From positions 44,629 through 108,628 of the forward strand of contig NZ_BAEN01000004.1 of the NCBI RefSeq assembly GCF_000314975.1: a stretch of 64,000 nt of DNA, read 5' to 3'. This document shows, one piece after another, positions 9,071-18,325 of this stretch. The position numbers were made by a program, and so were the translations under genes. How positions within the stretch are numbered: position 1 is the first letter of the stretch; every line of letters begins with the position of its first letter. This DNA comes from Aliiglaciecola lipolytica E3 (lineage in GTDB: Bacteria > Pseudomonadota > Gammaproteobacteria > Enterobacterales > Alteromonadaceae). The notes beneath the pieces are model-generated. The model saw nothing but the letters and a program-made list of their open reading frames with translations, was not told the origin of the DNA and did not search any database.

Positions 9071-9745
9071 TTATAAAAAGGTACTAATCTCGCTCAACGA
9101 TTTTTTGTTCATTGCATGTTTAGGTACACTTGCTTCTTTATCTGGATAACCAGCAATAACCAGCATATAAGGTCGTTCATCATCAGGCCGGTTGCAGATT
9201 TTGGATAAAAAAGACATAGGTTTTGGAGTATGAGTTAAGGTTACTAACCCTGCATTATGTAATGCTGTAATCAACATCCCCGTAGCAATGCCTACGGATT
9301 CGTGAACGTAATAATTTGTGTGTTTATCACCGGGAGTGACCCCGCCTTTTTTCTGGCTGAAAATAGCGATTAGCCAGGGAGCGTGTTGTAAATAGGGTTT
9401 CTCAGCATCAGTACCTAATGGTTTGAGCGCGTCCAGCCATTCTTCCCCTGCGCGACCTGCATAAAAACCTTGTTCATGTTGTTCTGCTTGCTCGCGTACT
9501 TGTTTTTTAACGTCTGCAGAGTGGATAGCAACAAAATGCCATGGTTGGTGATTGGCTCCGCTTGGCGCTGTGCCTGCTGCTTTTATACAGTTTTCGATAA
9601 TGATTTTTGGAACTGCGCGGTCACTAAATTGACGAATGCTGTGGCGACGTTTTATGTTTTGATAAAAGTCTTCAGAGCGTTTTTGCATTTCATCAAGAGG
9701 GTATTCAACGTAATCAGTTAACGGTGAGGCATCATGGTGTTTCAT
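9071..9745 (-). CDS. Nitroreductase family flavoprotein
   Basis: A 224-residue FMN-dependent oxidoreductase of the nitroreductase fold. Visible are the FMN-binding RRHSIRQFSDRAVP motif (about residues 33-46), APSGANHQPWHFV (about 60-72), the central YYVHESVGIATGMLITALHNAGL helix region and a C-terminal LVIAGYPDKEA. The APSGANHQPW pattern and length are closest to the BluB/iodotyrosine-deiodinase-like branch rather than classical NfsB. Such enzymes reduce nitro, quinone or halogenated substrates with NAD(P)H; the substrate here is unknown. Start ATG 9745 faces the thiolase gene across a shared 249-base upstream region. Confidence 0.88.
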   Translation of the reverse strand: MKHHDASPLTDYVEYPLDEMQKRSEDFYQNIKRRHSIRQFSDRAVPKIIIENCIKAAGTAPSGANHQPWHFVAIHSADVKKQVREQAEQHEQGFYAGRAGEEWLDALKPLGTDAEKPYLQHAPWLIAIFSQKKGGVTPGDKHTNYYVHESVGIATGMLITALHNAGLVTLTHTPKPMSFLSKICNRPDDERPYMLVIAGYPDKEASVPKHAMNKKSLSEISTFL

Positions 9746-9994
9746 AGTGATCCAATATTGTCGTTATATCCTCAGTATATCTGGCAATGCATTCAATCGG
9801 CAAATCAGTTCGTTGTTTCAGTAAATGAAATAGTACCAAAGTTATACATCTTAATATCACCTGTTTTATTGATCTCTGTTTCATATTCCTCTAGTTTGCT
9901 TCTACAATTTTTAAAGGTCTTCGATTAGCAGATCATTATCATCGATATTTAGTATCATTTAATGTCTGCTGTTTCAGAAAAAGAGGTTATCAAA

Positions 9995-11170
9995 ATGCAT
10001 AATGAATCTATTGTAATTGTATCTGCTAAACGTACCGCTATGGGTGGTTTTATGGGCGGTTTGTCATCGGTTGATGCGACAGAACTAGGAGCCACAGCAA
10101 TCAAAGCAGCGTTAGGTAATGTGGATGCCAATACTGTAGACGACGTTATTATGGGATGCGTACTACCAGCTGGTTTAGGTCAAGCTCCTGCTAGACAAGC
10201 GATGCTCAAAGCAGGTTTACCGCTAAGTGCGGCAGCAATGACCATCAATAAAGTGTGTGGCTCAGGTATGAAAGCTGTGATGTTAGCTAATGACTTGGTG
10301 GCAGCAGGTTCGGCACAAGTCGTCATTGCTGGTGGTATGGAAAGCATGAGCAATGCTCCGTATATTTTACCGAAAGCTCGCGCCGGATATCGCATGGGGC
10401 ACGGACAAGTACTTGATCATATGATGCTCGACGGTCTGGAAAACGCCTATGATGGCAAAGCAATGGGCTGTTTTGCACAAGATACCGCGGATGCCGAGTC
10501 GATCACTCGTGAGCAAATGGATGAATTTGCTTTGTCTTCTTTAACCAAAGCCAAAAACGCGATTGATAGCGGCGTATTCAAGAATGAAATTGCTGCTGTT
10601 ACGGTTAAAACGCGCAAGGGCGATGTCTTGGTCGATACCGACGAAGGTCCAGGAAATGCGATGCCTGAAAAAATTCCTAATTTGCGTCCGGCATTTAAAA
10701 AAGATGGAACAGTCACTGCCGCTAATTCAAGTTCAATTTCAGACGGTGCTGCTGCGTTGATGGTTATGACTGAATCAAAAGCTAAAGAGCTTGGTTTAAC
10801 ACCATTGGCAAAGATCGTTGGGCACGCCACGAACTCAATTAAGCCTGAAGATTTCACCGTCGCGCCTGTGGGCGCGATGGAAAAACTGTTTGCTAAAATA
10901 GGATGGCACAAAGACGATGTGGATTTATTCGAAATTAACGAAGCATTTGCAATGGTAACCATGCTGGCAATCAGCAAACTTGGCCTTGATGGGAATAAAG
11001 TCAATATTAATGGTGGCGCGTGTGCGTTGGGCCACCCTATTGGTGCATCAGGTGCAAGATTGATCGTAACCTTAATACATGCGCTACAACAAAAAGGTTT
11101 GAAAAAAGGCGTTGCGTCTTTATGCATTGGTGGTGGGGAAGCCACCGCGCTGGCTGTAGAGATGTGTTAA
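9995..11170 (+). CDS. Acetyl-CoA acetyltransferase (thiolase)
   Basis: A thiolase that condenses two acetyl-CoA to acetoacetyl-CoA or runs the reverse reaction. The nucleophilic Cys lies in NKVCGSGMKA (about residue 88), the catalytic His in GHPIGASGA, the second Cys in SLCIGGGEA, and the NEAFA motif is present. An in-frame ATG at 9962 would give an 11-residue extension, but ATG 9995 is preceded at 8 bases by AAGAGG (9981-9986), and the protein then begins MHNESIVIVSAKRT as the family does. This is the biosynthetic (AtoB/PhaA-like) subtype by length, about 391 residues. It is monocistronic as far as seen. Confidence 0.95.
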   Translation: MHNESIVIVSAKRTAMGGFMGGLSSVDATELGATAIKAALGNVDANTVDDVIMGCVLPAGLGQAPARQAMLKAGLPLSAAAMTINKVCGSGMKAVMLANDLVAAGSAQVVIAGGMESMSNAPYILPKARAGYRMGHGQVLDHMMLDGLENAYDGKAMGCFAQDTADAESITREQMDEFALSSLTKAKNAIDSGVFKNEIAAVTVKTRKGDVLVDTDEGPGNAMPEKIPNLRPAFKKDGTVTAANSSSISDGAAALMVMTESKAKELGLTPLAKIVGHATNSIKPEDFTVAPVGAMEKLFAKIGWHKDDVDLFEINEAFAMVTMLAISKLGLDGNKVNINGGACALGHPIGASGARLIVTLIHALQQKGLKKGVASLCIGGGEATALAVEMC

Positions 11171-11333
11171 TAGATAGCGGTTGGTTCATTATTCTGAGAT
11201 TTAATCTGCACTTTGGTTGAAGCCCAAATGACAATATGAGTGTAGATCGGAATTTTTCAGTTAAATAGTGAAACATCAATCAGTAATCTGATATGTACTG
11301 CACAGACTATGATTTTCAATTACGTGAGGTTAT

Positions 11334-12932
11334 ATGAAATTATCATCATCTATTTGGGGATTATTGTTTGGGACTATTATTACTTTGAAATGCAACGCAA
11401 GTGACATCCAAGTGAGTGTTGATGGTGGCGATATTTCTGGCGACAGCATAGGACAATTGTCAGTATTCAGAGGAATACCTTATGCGGCTCCGCCTGTTGG
11501 TGCTTTACGTTGGAAACCGCCACACCCTGTTCGGCCATGGAAAGGCGTGCACCAAGCAACAAAGTTTCCAAATCAATGTCTACAAAAATATCTTTTTGAT
11601 GACATGAGATTTCGAGCTAGCGGGGTAAGTGAAGATTGTTTGTATCTAAACATCTGGACTCCTACAATTGATAAGTCTTCAGCTTTGCCTGTTTTAGTTT
11701 ATTTTCATGGTGGGGGTTTTGTTGCAGGTGACGGTTCGGAATTAAGGTATGACGGTGCGGCGATGGCAAAACAGGGCATGGTTGTGGTTACTGTCAATTA
11801 TCGAATGGGCATTTTTGGATTGTTTTCTCATCCAGAATTAAGTCAGGAGTCCACCTATAAAGGCTCTGGAAATTACACATTCTTAGATCAGCACGCAGCA
11901 TTAAATTGGGTAGTTGAAAATATTCAGCAATTTGGTGGCGACCCTAGCCGTGTGACTATTGGTGGTGAATCTGCAGGTTCGATTTCTGTCAGTGCACTAA
12001 TGGCATCGCCAATGTCTAAAGACTTAATCGCGGCGGCGATTGGCCAAAGTGGTTCTATAATTGGACCGTCTTTTCATGCAATAGAGATGAAAGAAGCTGA
12101 AAAAGAAGGACAACTAGCTAGCTTGAAGTTAGCCGAAACACTTGGTTTAGACAAAGATAAAAAATTAATTCCTCAGCTTCGCGCAATCTCAGCTCAAACC
12201 TTATTTGATACAGCATTTGAAATGGGATTTCAGCGATTTAGCGTGGCAGTTGACGGACTGTTTTTCCCGACATCGCCAGAATCCCTTTATGCCACTGGCG
12301 ATATTGCCAAAGTGCCTTTATTAGCCGGGGTAAACTCTGAAGAAGGCAATTACGCCTGGTTCTTCGGTGACAAACCTGTAACAGTAGAAAATTATCACGC
12401 TATCCTAAAAGATTTATATCCACACGACTTTGACGCCGTTTTACATGCTTATCCCGCACAAACAGAAGAGCAGTTAAAGCAAACTGCACAAGATCTTTCA
12501 AGTGATCGTTTTATTAGTTTTAGTACTTGGAACTGGGCGGATAAAGTGAATTCTGCTAATGAGCAACCTGTTTATTATTACATTTACGACCACATTCGTC
12601 CGGCAAGAAAGGTATCTGAGGGCGGCACGGGAAAACACAATAATCGTGGTGCTGTTCACTCTGCCGAAATTGAATACGCGTTGGGGAATTTGGACGCTAA
12701 TCCTTTATATCTATGGCAGGCTGAAGATTATGAAGTCTCACACCTGTTACACAGTTATTTTGTGCAGTTTATCAAAACCCACAACCCGAATGCCCCGGAA
12801 CTTCCCGTTTGGCCAGAATTTAGCAATAATCAACTATTAAGAATTACTCAGAGCCCCGAAGCCGAATCTATGGATACGCTCACTAAGCGCTATTCTGTGC
12901 TCAGAAAAATTCAAACGAAATCAATACAGTAG
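11334..12932 (+). CDS. Secreted type B carboxylesterase
   Basis: A 532-residue alpha/beta-hydrolase with a signal peptide (ends near KCNA-SDI). The type B carboxylesterase pattern is clear: early GIPYAAPPVGALRWKPP, EDCLYLNIW, oxyanion loop FHGGGFVAGDG (about residues 125-135), nucleophile in GGESAGS (S213), acid in NSEEGNYAW (about 338) and His in GAVHSAEIEY (about 441). The triad Ser-Glu-His is complete, so it should hydrolyse carboxylic esters in the periplasm or outside. The substrate is not predictable. ATG 11334 follows GTGAGG at 11323-11328. No operon partner is apparent. Confidence 0.93.
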   Translation: MKLSSSIWGLLFGTIITLKCNASDIQVSVDGGDISGDSIGQLSVFRGIPYAAPPVGALRWKPPHPVRPWKGVHQATKFPNQCLQKYLFDDMRFRASGVSEDCLYLNIWTPTIDKSSALPVLVYFHGGGFVAGDGSELRYDGAAMAKQGMVVVTVNYRMGIFGLFSHPELSQESTYKGSGNYTFLDQHAALNWVVENIQQFGGDPSRVTIGGESAGSISVSALMASPMSKDLIAAAIGQSGSIIGPSFHAIEMKEAEKEGQLASLKLAETLGLDKDKKLIPQLRAISAQTLFDTAFEMGFQRFSVAVDGLFFPTSPESLYATGDIAKVPLLAGVNSEEGNYAWFFGDKPVTVENYHAILKDLYPHDFDAVLHAYPAQTEEQLKQTAQDLSSDRFISFSTWNWADKVNSANEQPVYYYIYDHIRPARKVSEGGTGKHNNRGAVHSAEIEYALGNLDANPLYLWQAEDYEVSHLLHSYFVQFIKTHNPNAPELPVWPEFSNNQLLRITQSPEAESMDTLTKRYSVLRKIQTKSIQ

Positions 12933-13085
12933 CTTATAAAGTATATTGGCTTAAGCTAACAGATAAGTACGATTCAAGCGTGTTATTTTAGCGTTTCTTA
13001 AAATCGAAAATGTAATATACTCTTGTCCATTACAGTGATTAAAGGATTGCTGAATTTTGAATAAAGTCAATTGTCAGGGAAACAA

Positions 13086-13889
13086 ATGGATACTTCTATT
13101 TTGGCTAAATTTCGCGTGTTGAAATATATTATTTGCTTTTTCGTACTCTTTTCAAATATTGCTGCAGCGCAACAAGAATCGGAAACATTACGAAACTATG
13201 TCGCATTGACTACGGGTGATAATTATTATCCTTTTGTAGATCCAAAAGCGCTTGATAATGGTTGGTCTGTTGCAATCATGAAAGCTGTTTTTCAGCAAAT
13301 GGAAAAAGAGTTAAACATCGACGTTCTTCCATGGCAAAGAGGCTATAAATGGGCATATGAAGGTCGTTACGAGGGAACGTTTCCATATGTGTTTACCAAC
13401 GAGAGAGCGCAAAGGTTTTTATATTCCAATCCTATTAACTCGGTTCCGGTGAGAGTTTATACGGCAAAACATAAACATATAACATCAATGGAACAATTGA
13501 CTAAAGGTCGTTTATGTCTACCTCGCGGTTACAGCTTAAGTTCTGAACTTGAGTCAGTGATTAAAGAGTATCAGCTAATAATTCAAACTGCAGCCGATGC
13601 TGGAGGTTGCGTTTTACAAGTTGAAAAAGGCTGGAGTGACCTAGGATTTATTAACGGTTATATGAAAAGTGAAAATGTTAATAGGCTTTTTACGTCAATG
13701 GATAAAGTCAATGTACTTGAAATTCCAATTGCCAACATACCTTTGTATTATATCGTCTCTCGCAAAAATATAGACGCCCAGTTACACATTGAGCGGTTTA
13801 ATCAGGCGCTAGATGCGATTATCGCTTCTGGCGAAAAACAAAAAATTGATCAACGATTTACCCAATTTTTCGAGCAATCAGAAAAGTAA
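13086..13889 (+). CDS. Periplasmic solute-binding protein (family 3 type)
   Basis: About 267 residues with a signal peptide (IICFFVLFSNIAAA) and a type-2 periplasmic binding fold: LTTGDNYYPFVDPK start, GWSVAIMKAVFQQM, PWQRGYKWAYEGRYEGTFPYV and a C-terminal LDAIIASGEKQKI helix. The W-x-R-G pattern near the middle of lobe 1 is common in Alteromonadales relatives of amino-acid-binding proteins that lie without transporter genes. ATG 13086 is chosen over TTG 13071 because AGGGAA (13076-13081) lies just upstream. No permease or ATPase is adjacent, so it may act in sensing or with a distant transporter. Confidence 0.85.
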   Translation: MDTSILAKFRVLKYIICFFVLFSNIAAAQQESETLRNYVALTTGDNYYPFVDPKALDNGWSVAIMKAVFQQMEKELNIDVLPWQRGYKWAYEGRYEGTFPYVFTNERAQRFLYSNPINSVPVRVYTAKHKHITSMEQLTKGRLCLPRGYSLSSELESVIKEYQLIIQTAADAGGCVLQVEKGWSDLGFINGYMKSENVNRLFTSMDKVNVLEIPIANIPLYYIVSRKNIDAQLHIERFNQALDAIIASGEKQKIDQRFTQFFEQSEK

Positions 13890-13961
13890 AGGTTTCGTTT
13901 TTTAGATATTTAACAGAAATATTTCAACACATGCATCATAAACTAAAAAGGATTTTCCCGC

Positions 13962-14981
13962 GTGCGACGCCCCCTAAAATGTAGACTGATTTTCTTAAGT
14001 CTTGCTGTAATATGTTTTAGTGCTGGATTTTATTTTCTTCCTGAGCAGATAAATACTCAATTTGAAAAGATGGTAAGTGCTAGTTTTGCTGTCATTTATT
14101 TTGTTGTATTACCTTTACTGTATTGGTTGTTAATCATTAAAGCGGGAAATCAAAAGCCGTGGAAAATGATTTTGATTTTTTCCTTAAGTGCGGCAGTGGC
14201 GCGATTTAGTTTTGCACCACAAATCGCCGAGTATTTTGATTTTGTCATGTGGTTACGCATTCCTATCATCGTTTTGTTAATCGCACTTGAGTTCTTTTTG
14301 TTTACTCATGTTATTAAGTCTTTATGGCAGGCTCGTAAGCTCAAAGGTGATCCTAGAGTGCATATGCTGAATAAAATGGGGAATGAAGGCGATGAGAAAA
14401 AGCTACAGATGTCTCTCACCTTATCTTATGAACCCGCTAGCTGGTATTACGCGCTACCGTTTCTGTCTAGGACTCATGCAACGTCTATTGGTCGATTAAA
14501 ATTGCTGTCAGGTCATTTTTGGCATCTGTTGCTCTTGTTAACTGGCCTGGTAATTTTAACGGCTATAAGTTACTTTTTGATCGCATCTTTCAGCGAACTG
14601 GTGGCAATAATTGTAGCTTCTATAATCGGTTATTCGCTTATCTCAATTTGCGCTAATTATCGTATTAGTCGTTACTTCTCTGCGTATATTCTCAATCATC
14701 ATCTAGTTATCAATCATTCCTTTTTGTCCTTAATGGTTATTCCACTTGATGTGATAAAAGGCGTAGAGCAAGGTAATTGGTCAAAACATCAATTATCTGA
14801 GTCATTGGTTTTAGGAAGAGGTAAACAGGCCAATATCGAGCTGACATTTAATCAACGAGTAGGTTATTTTTCGATGATGGGCATGATTAATGAAGCCTTT
14901 GAAAAAGTGTATTTGGTTGTTGAAAATCCAGAAGGTTTTGTCAAAAAAATCAATCAATCGGATAATATTCGCACGAACTGA
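13962..14981 (+). CDS. Multi-pass membrane protein of unknown function
   Basis: A 339-residue protein starting at GTG 13962. Hydrophobic segments are seen near residues 8-25, 38-58, 90-118, 185-210 and 212-232, with charged loops between. The C-terminal part (about 245-330: HHLVINHSFLSLMVIPLDVI then GKQANIELTF) resembles the strand order of bacterial PH-like domains, but weakly. No family is assigned. It precedes the ABC exporter gene by 121 bases on the same strand. Confidence 0.75.
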   Translation: MRRPLKCRLIFLSLAVICFSAGFYFLPEQINTQFEKMVSASFAVIYFVVLPLLYWLLIIKAGNQKPWKMILIFSLSAAVARFSFAPQIAEYFDFVMWLRIPIIVLLIALEFFLFTHVIKSLWQARKLKGDPRVHMLNKMGNEGDEKKLQMSLTLSYEPASWYYALPFLSRTHATSIGRLKLLSGHFWHLLLLLTGLVILTAISYFLIASFSELVAIIVASIIGYSLISICANYRISRYFSAYILNHHLVINHSFLSLMVIPLDVIKGVEQGNWSKHQLSESLVLGRGKQANIELTFNQRVGYFSMMGMINEAFEKVYLVVENPEGFVKKINQSDNIRTN

Positions 14982-15102
14982 GCGAAACAATATTGTGCAT
15001 CTGAAAAAAGATGTTCTTGTTTCGCGCTATTTCTTCGGATTTGTAAATACAAACTGGGCTTGTTTCAGTAGGATAGTTAAAACTAAGATTATTTGAGAAT
15101 GC

Positions 15103-16857
15103 ATGTCTACTGATAAAGTCGAAACTCGCCAACTAATACGCTGGATTTTTGGTCAGCTCAAACCCTACCGACGTAGAGTCATCATCGCCATTTTAGCGTT
15201 AATTGTCGGTGCGGTATCTTGGTTATTACTTGGTCAGGGCGTTAAAGTCGTGGTTGATGAGGGTTTCTTGGCTAACAATGCAGGTAAACTCAATCAAATG
15301 GTATTTGCAGTTCTGGGAATTGCTCTTGTCGGCAGTTTGGCAGCCTATGTTCGTTTTTATTTGATGATCTGGCTGGGCGAACGAGTTAGCTCAGACATTC
15401 GTAAACAGGTCTATTTTCATTTGTTGAAACTGTCCCCCGGGTTCTTCGAATCCACTCGTACCGGTGAAGTGATTTCACGATTTACGGCCGACACCACGGT
15501 ATTGCAGACGGTGGTTGGTATGGGGTTGTCGATGGCTCTTAGGGCATCAATAACCTTTGTCGGCTCCATGTTGCTGATGTTGATCACCAGCCCGCTACTG
15601 ACTTTATATGTTTTAATCGCTGTGCCATTGGTATTGCTACCCATTAAGTTTTTAGGTGCAAGAGTGCGCACTTATGCGCGAAATAGTCAGGATCGTGTGG
15701 CTGACATGGGCGCGTATGTAGATGAAAGCCTGCATGAAATTCAAACCGTACAAGCTTATACACACGAAGACATTGATCGCAGTTTATTTGCCCAGCGCAT
15801 AGAAGCAGTTATGCAAGCTGCTAGTCATAGAATCAAGTATCGCGCGCTAATGATATCGTTGGTGATGGGGATCAGCATAAGTGCTATTACAATTGTAGCC
15901 TGGCTAGGTGCGACTGAGGTGCTGAATTCGGGGATAAGTGCAGGTGAGCTGACTGCATTTATGTTTTATGCAGTTATGGCGGGGGGCAGTGTAGCAACTA
16001 TCAGCGAAGTCATTGGTGAAATACAAAAAGCAGCCGGCGCCAGTGAGCGGTTGTTGGAGTTACTCAATACTAAACCATTAATTGAGCCTCCTTCGAGTCC
16101 CGCTGTTTTACCAACTAAGCTTCGCGGTACACTAACCCTTCAGAACGTGAATTTTACGTACCCCAGTGCACCACAGAATCCCGTCATTAAAAACCTCAAT
16201 CTTGAGATCAAATCCGGTGAGCGCATTGCGTTAGTGGGGCCAAGTGGGGCGGGCAAATCTACCTTATTTCAGTTACTGCTGCGTTTCTACGATATTACAT
16301 CGGGCAATATTTATATTGATGATCTTGATTCCCAAAAGTTAGATCCCTCAGCGCTACGTAAACAATTTGCTCTGGTGCCACAAGAGTCAGTAATTTTTGC
16401 TAGTAACGCAATAGAGAATATTCGTTACGGACGTCCCGATGCAAGCATTGACGATGTAAAAGCTGCAGCCAAAGCGGCAAGGGCAGATAAATTTATAGAC
16501 GAGCTCACAGATGGTTACTTCACCGATTTAGGCGAACGGGGAGTTAGATTATCCGGTGGCCAAAAACAACGCATTGCCATTGCCAGAGCAATACTCGCCG
16601 ATCGTCCGATTTTGCTATTAGATGAAGCCACCAGTGCACTTGATGCTACCAATGAGCAGTTGGTTAAACAGGCGCTAGATAAACTAATGGAAGGCAAGAC
16701 CACATTGATCATTGCCCACCGTTTATCAACGGTGGTGAATGCCGATAGAATCGTGGTTATGGACAAAGGTGAAATTGTGGCGATAGGCAATCATCAAGAG
16801 TTGATGCAAGGTAATAGCGTATATCGTCAATTCGCTGAATTGCAGTTAGTTAATTAA
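15103..16857 (+). CDS. ABC transporter, fused membrane and ATPase domains (MsbA-like exporter)
   Basis: A 584-residue half-transporter that would work as a dimer. Residues about 20-310 form a six-helix type IV exporter domain (GERVSSDIRKQVYFHLLKL and a TGEVISRF coupling motif). Residues about 340-580 form the ATPase: Walker A GPSGAGKST, Q-loop VPQESVIF, signature LSGGQKQR, Walker B ILLLDEATSALD and H-loop IAHRLSTV. It would export lipid or drug-like compounds across the inner membrane using ATP. It is annotated in relatives as a multidrug or lipid A-type exporter; the substrate is not known. The YjjX gene follows after 23 bases. Confidence 0.95.
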   Translation: MSTDKVETRQLIRWIFGQLKPYRRRVIIAILALIVGAVSWLLLGQGVKVVVDEGFLANNAGKLNQMVFAVLGIALVGSLAAYVRFYLMIWLGERVSSDIRKQVYFHLLKLSPGFFESTRTGEVISRFTADTTVLQTVVGMGLSMALRASITFVGSMLLMLITSPLLTLYVLIAVPLVLLPIKFLGARVRTYARNSQDRVADMGAYVDESLHEIQTVQAYTHEDIDRSLFAQRIEAVMQAASHRIKYRALMISLVMGISISAITIVAWLGATEVLNSGISAGELTAFMFYAVMAGGSVATISEVIGEIQKAAGASERLLELLNTKPLIEPPSSPAVLPTKLRGTLTLQNVNFTYPSAPQNPVIKNLNLEIKSGERIALVGPSGAGKSTLFQLLLRFYDITSGNIYIDDLDSQKLDPSALRKQFALVPQESVIFASNAIENIRYGRPDASIDDVKAAAKAARADKFIDELTDGYFTDLGERGVRLSGGQKQRIAIARAILADRPILLLDEATSALDATNEQLVKQALDKLMEGKTTLIIAHRLSTVVNADRIVVMDKGEIVAIGNHQELMQGNSVYRQFAELQLVN

Positions 16858-16880
16858 TTGAAGACTCAGGTTTAGTTAGT

Positions 16881-17423
16881 ATGGAATATAAAAATAATAT
16901 AATAGAGGCCATCGTTGGTTCGAAAAATCCAGTCAAAATTAAGGCATTTAACGACACACTAGAACGTATTTTTCCCAATCATCAAATAAACTGCCGTGGG
17001 GTAGATGCCCCGTCTTTGGTGGCCGAACAGCCGATGACTGAAAAAGAAACCTGTGAAGGAGCAATGAATCGTGTTCACTATTGTCAGTCACATTACTCTG
17101 CAGATTTTTATGCGGCAATGGAAGGTGGCGTAGACAACTTTGAATATGGGCCAAGTACATTTGCCTTTGTAGTCGTTGCAACAAATGACAAAAAACAGGT
17201 AGGGCGAAGTGCAAACTTACCCATACCGCAATCGGTATTTGATCAGTTGCAAAAAGGCAAAGAGCTAGGTCCACTGATGGATGAATTATTTGGAACAAGT
17301 AACATTAAACAAAAAGGGGGAGCTATTGGTCTTTTGACAAATGGCTTAGAAACACGAGCTGGTAATTATACTCAAGCATTGACCTTAGCCATGGCGCCCT
17401 TTCTGCATGCTGACCGTTTTTAA
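16881..17423 (+). CDS. yjjX: Inosine/xanthosine triphosphatase YjjX
   Basis: A 180-residue house-cleaning nucleotidase that hydrolyses ITP and XTP, keeping deaminated purines out of nucleic acids. Family segments are in order: VGSKNPVKIKAFNDTLERIF, VAEQPMTEKETCEGAMNRV, FYAAMEGGVD (acidic metal site), FAFVVVATNDK, ELGPLMDELFG and QKGGAIGLLTNGLETRAGNYTQAL. Length fits YjjX. It lies 23 bases after the ABC exporter and is followed by a REP-like palindrome. Confidence 0.93.
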   Translation: MEYKNNIIEAIVGSKNPVKIKAFNDTLERIFPNHQINCRGVDAPSLVAEQPMTEKETCEGAMNRVHYCQSHYSADFYAAMEGGVDNFEYGPSTFAFVVVATNDKKQVGRSANLPIPQSVFDQLQKGKELGPLMDELFGTSNIKQKGGAIGLLTNGLETRAGNYTQALTLAMAPFLHADRF

Positions 17424-17436
17424 ATTATGGTAGGTG

Positions 17437-17468
17437 GAGACTCTCAGGGAATAAATTCCCTGCTACAA
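17437..17468. repeat. Single REP-like palindrome
   Basis: CAGGGAATAAATTCCCTG (17445-17462) followed by CTACA. It shares the GGAATAAATTCC core and the flanking TGCTACA with the tandem repeats at 23215 and 62298, in reverse orientation. It lies between convergent genes and might also act as a terminator. Confidence 0.7.
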
Positions 17469-17474
17469 GTATTA

Positions 17475-18188
17475 TTATGTGCGCTTTGTTTTTCCTGAGA
17501 TTTTAAAGCTTTTAAACAACAATACGATTCCTGTAAGAGTAAACAACAGTGCCGAAATAGAAAACGTAATCAGTATCGGGTTGTTAAAGTTTTCTCGCTC
17601 GTCATAATCCATAATATGTAACATCCAAAAAAAGTCGAAAATACGCCACAAATCGCTTCGAATTGTGGTTAACGTGCCAGTTTTTGGTGAAATATATAGT
17701 GTTGTATTCCAAGTATCGTCAAATTGAACTTGCCATATTGGGCCTACATTTCGTGATGCTTCCCTTGGGGCTTTATCCAACAACGAATGTGACGCTATTT
17801 CACCGTCGCCTAAATAATGCTGCTGGGCGATTTGGATTGCCTGTACTGACGTAATTGTATCAAATGGGTCGCCGGTTAAAGCATGAAATAATTTATCTCC
17901 CTCAACAGTCTTAAACGCATAATAGGGTTCATCTAAAATTTGCGTGTAGGCAATGTTGGTAATGGGGGCGATGATGTTCAAACGAAGTGTATCTATAGAA
18001 TATAAATGTTGCGAGTTGTCCGGTGTTGAGGTGAGAACTTTTGTCGCTAAATGATCGCCATGTACTTTATCTAACGGGATAACGCTCATCACAACGCCAC
18101 CTAAAATCCATAATAAAATTTGTAAGGCAAGAAATAACCCTGCCCATTTGTGGATAAACCGAGAGACCCGAAAAAGCTTTTTAATCAT
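17475..18188 (-). CDS. PepSY domain membrane protein
   Basis: A 237-residue protein with an N-terminal membrane helix following FIHKWAGLFLALQILLWILG and a C-terminal helix (about 208-228). The region between would be periplasmic and holds a PepSY-like module (about residues 105-165: TSVQAIQIAQQHY, WQVQFDD, TLYISPKTGTL). HKW near the first helix is typical of PepSY-associated membrane proteins. Some relatives take part in iron or copper reduction at the membrane; that is not shown here. It is convergent with YjjX. Confidence 0.82.
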   Translation of the reverse strand: MIKKLFRVSRFIHKWAGLFLALQILLWILGGVVMSVIPLDKVHGDHLATKVLTSTPDNSQHLYSIDTLRLNIIAPITNIAYTQILDEPYYAFKTVEGDKLFHALTGDPFDTITSVQAIQIAQQHYLGDGEIASHSLLDKAPREASRNVGPIWQVQFDDTWNTTLYISPKTGTLTTIRSDLWRIFDFFWMLHIMDYDERENFNNPILITFSISALLFTLTGIVLLFKSFKISGKTKRT

Positions 18189-18271
18189 AATCTTATGTTA
18201 ATCATCTAGATATATTCCGATTTACTCACGGATGGAGTTGGGTGTCAATCTCACCCAATTTGGTGTTTATT

Positions 18272-18297
18272 TCATAGAATAAATTCCATGCTACAGA
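18272..18297. repeat. Single, partly decayed REP-like element
   Basis: ATAGAATAAATTCCATGCTACAG (18274-18296) matches the AGGGAATAAATTCCCTGCTACA element at 17445 and the reverse complement of the 70-bp repeat core at 23215. The outer palindrome arms have diverged. Confidence 0.6.
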
Positions 18298-18325
18298 GTT
18301 ATCGTCGCAATGTAGACAGGGGGGC

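Noticed and set aside
9734..9928. 64-codon open frame between nitroreductase and thiolase genes
   Set aside because: No ribosome site or family; probably the shared upstream region.
10447..11145. 232-codon open frame opposite the thiolase
   Set aside because: Fully inside the well-supported thiolase gene; composition is that of an antisense shadow.
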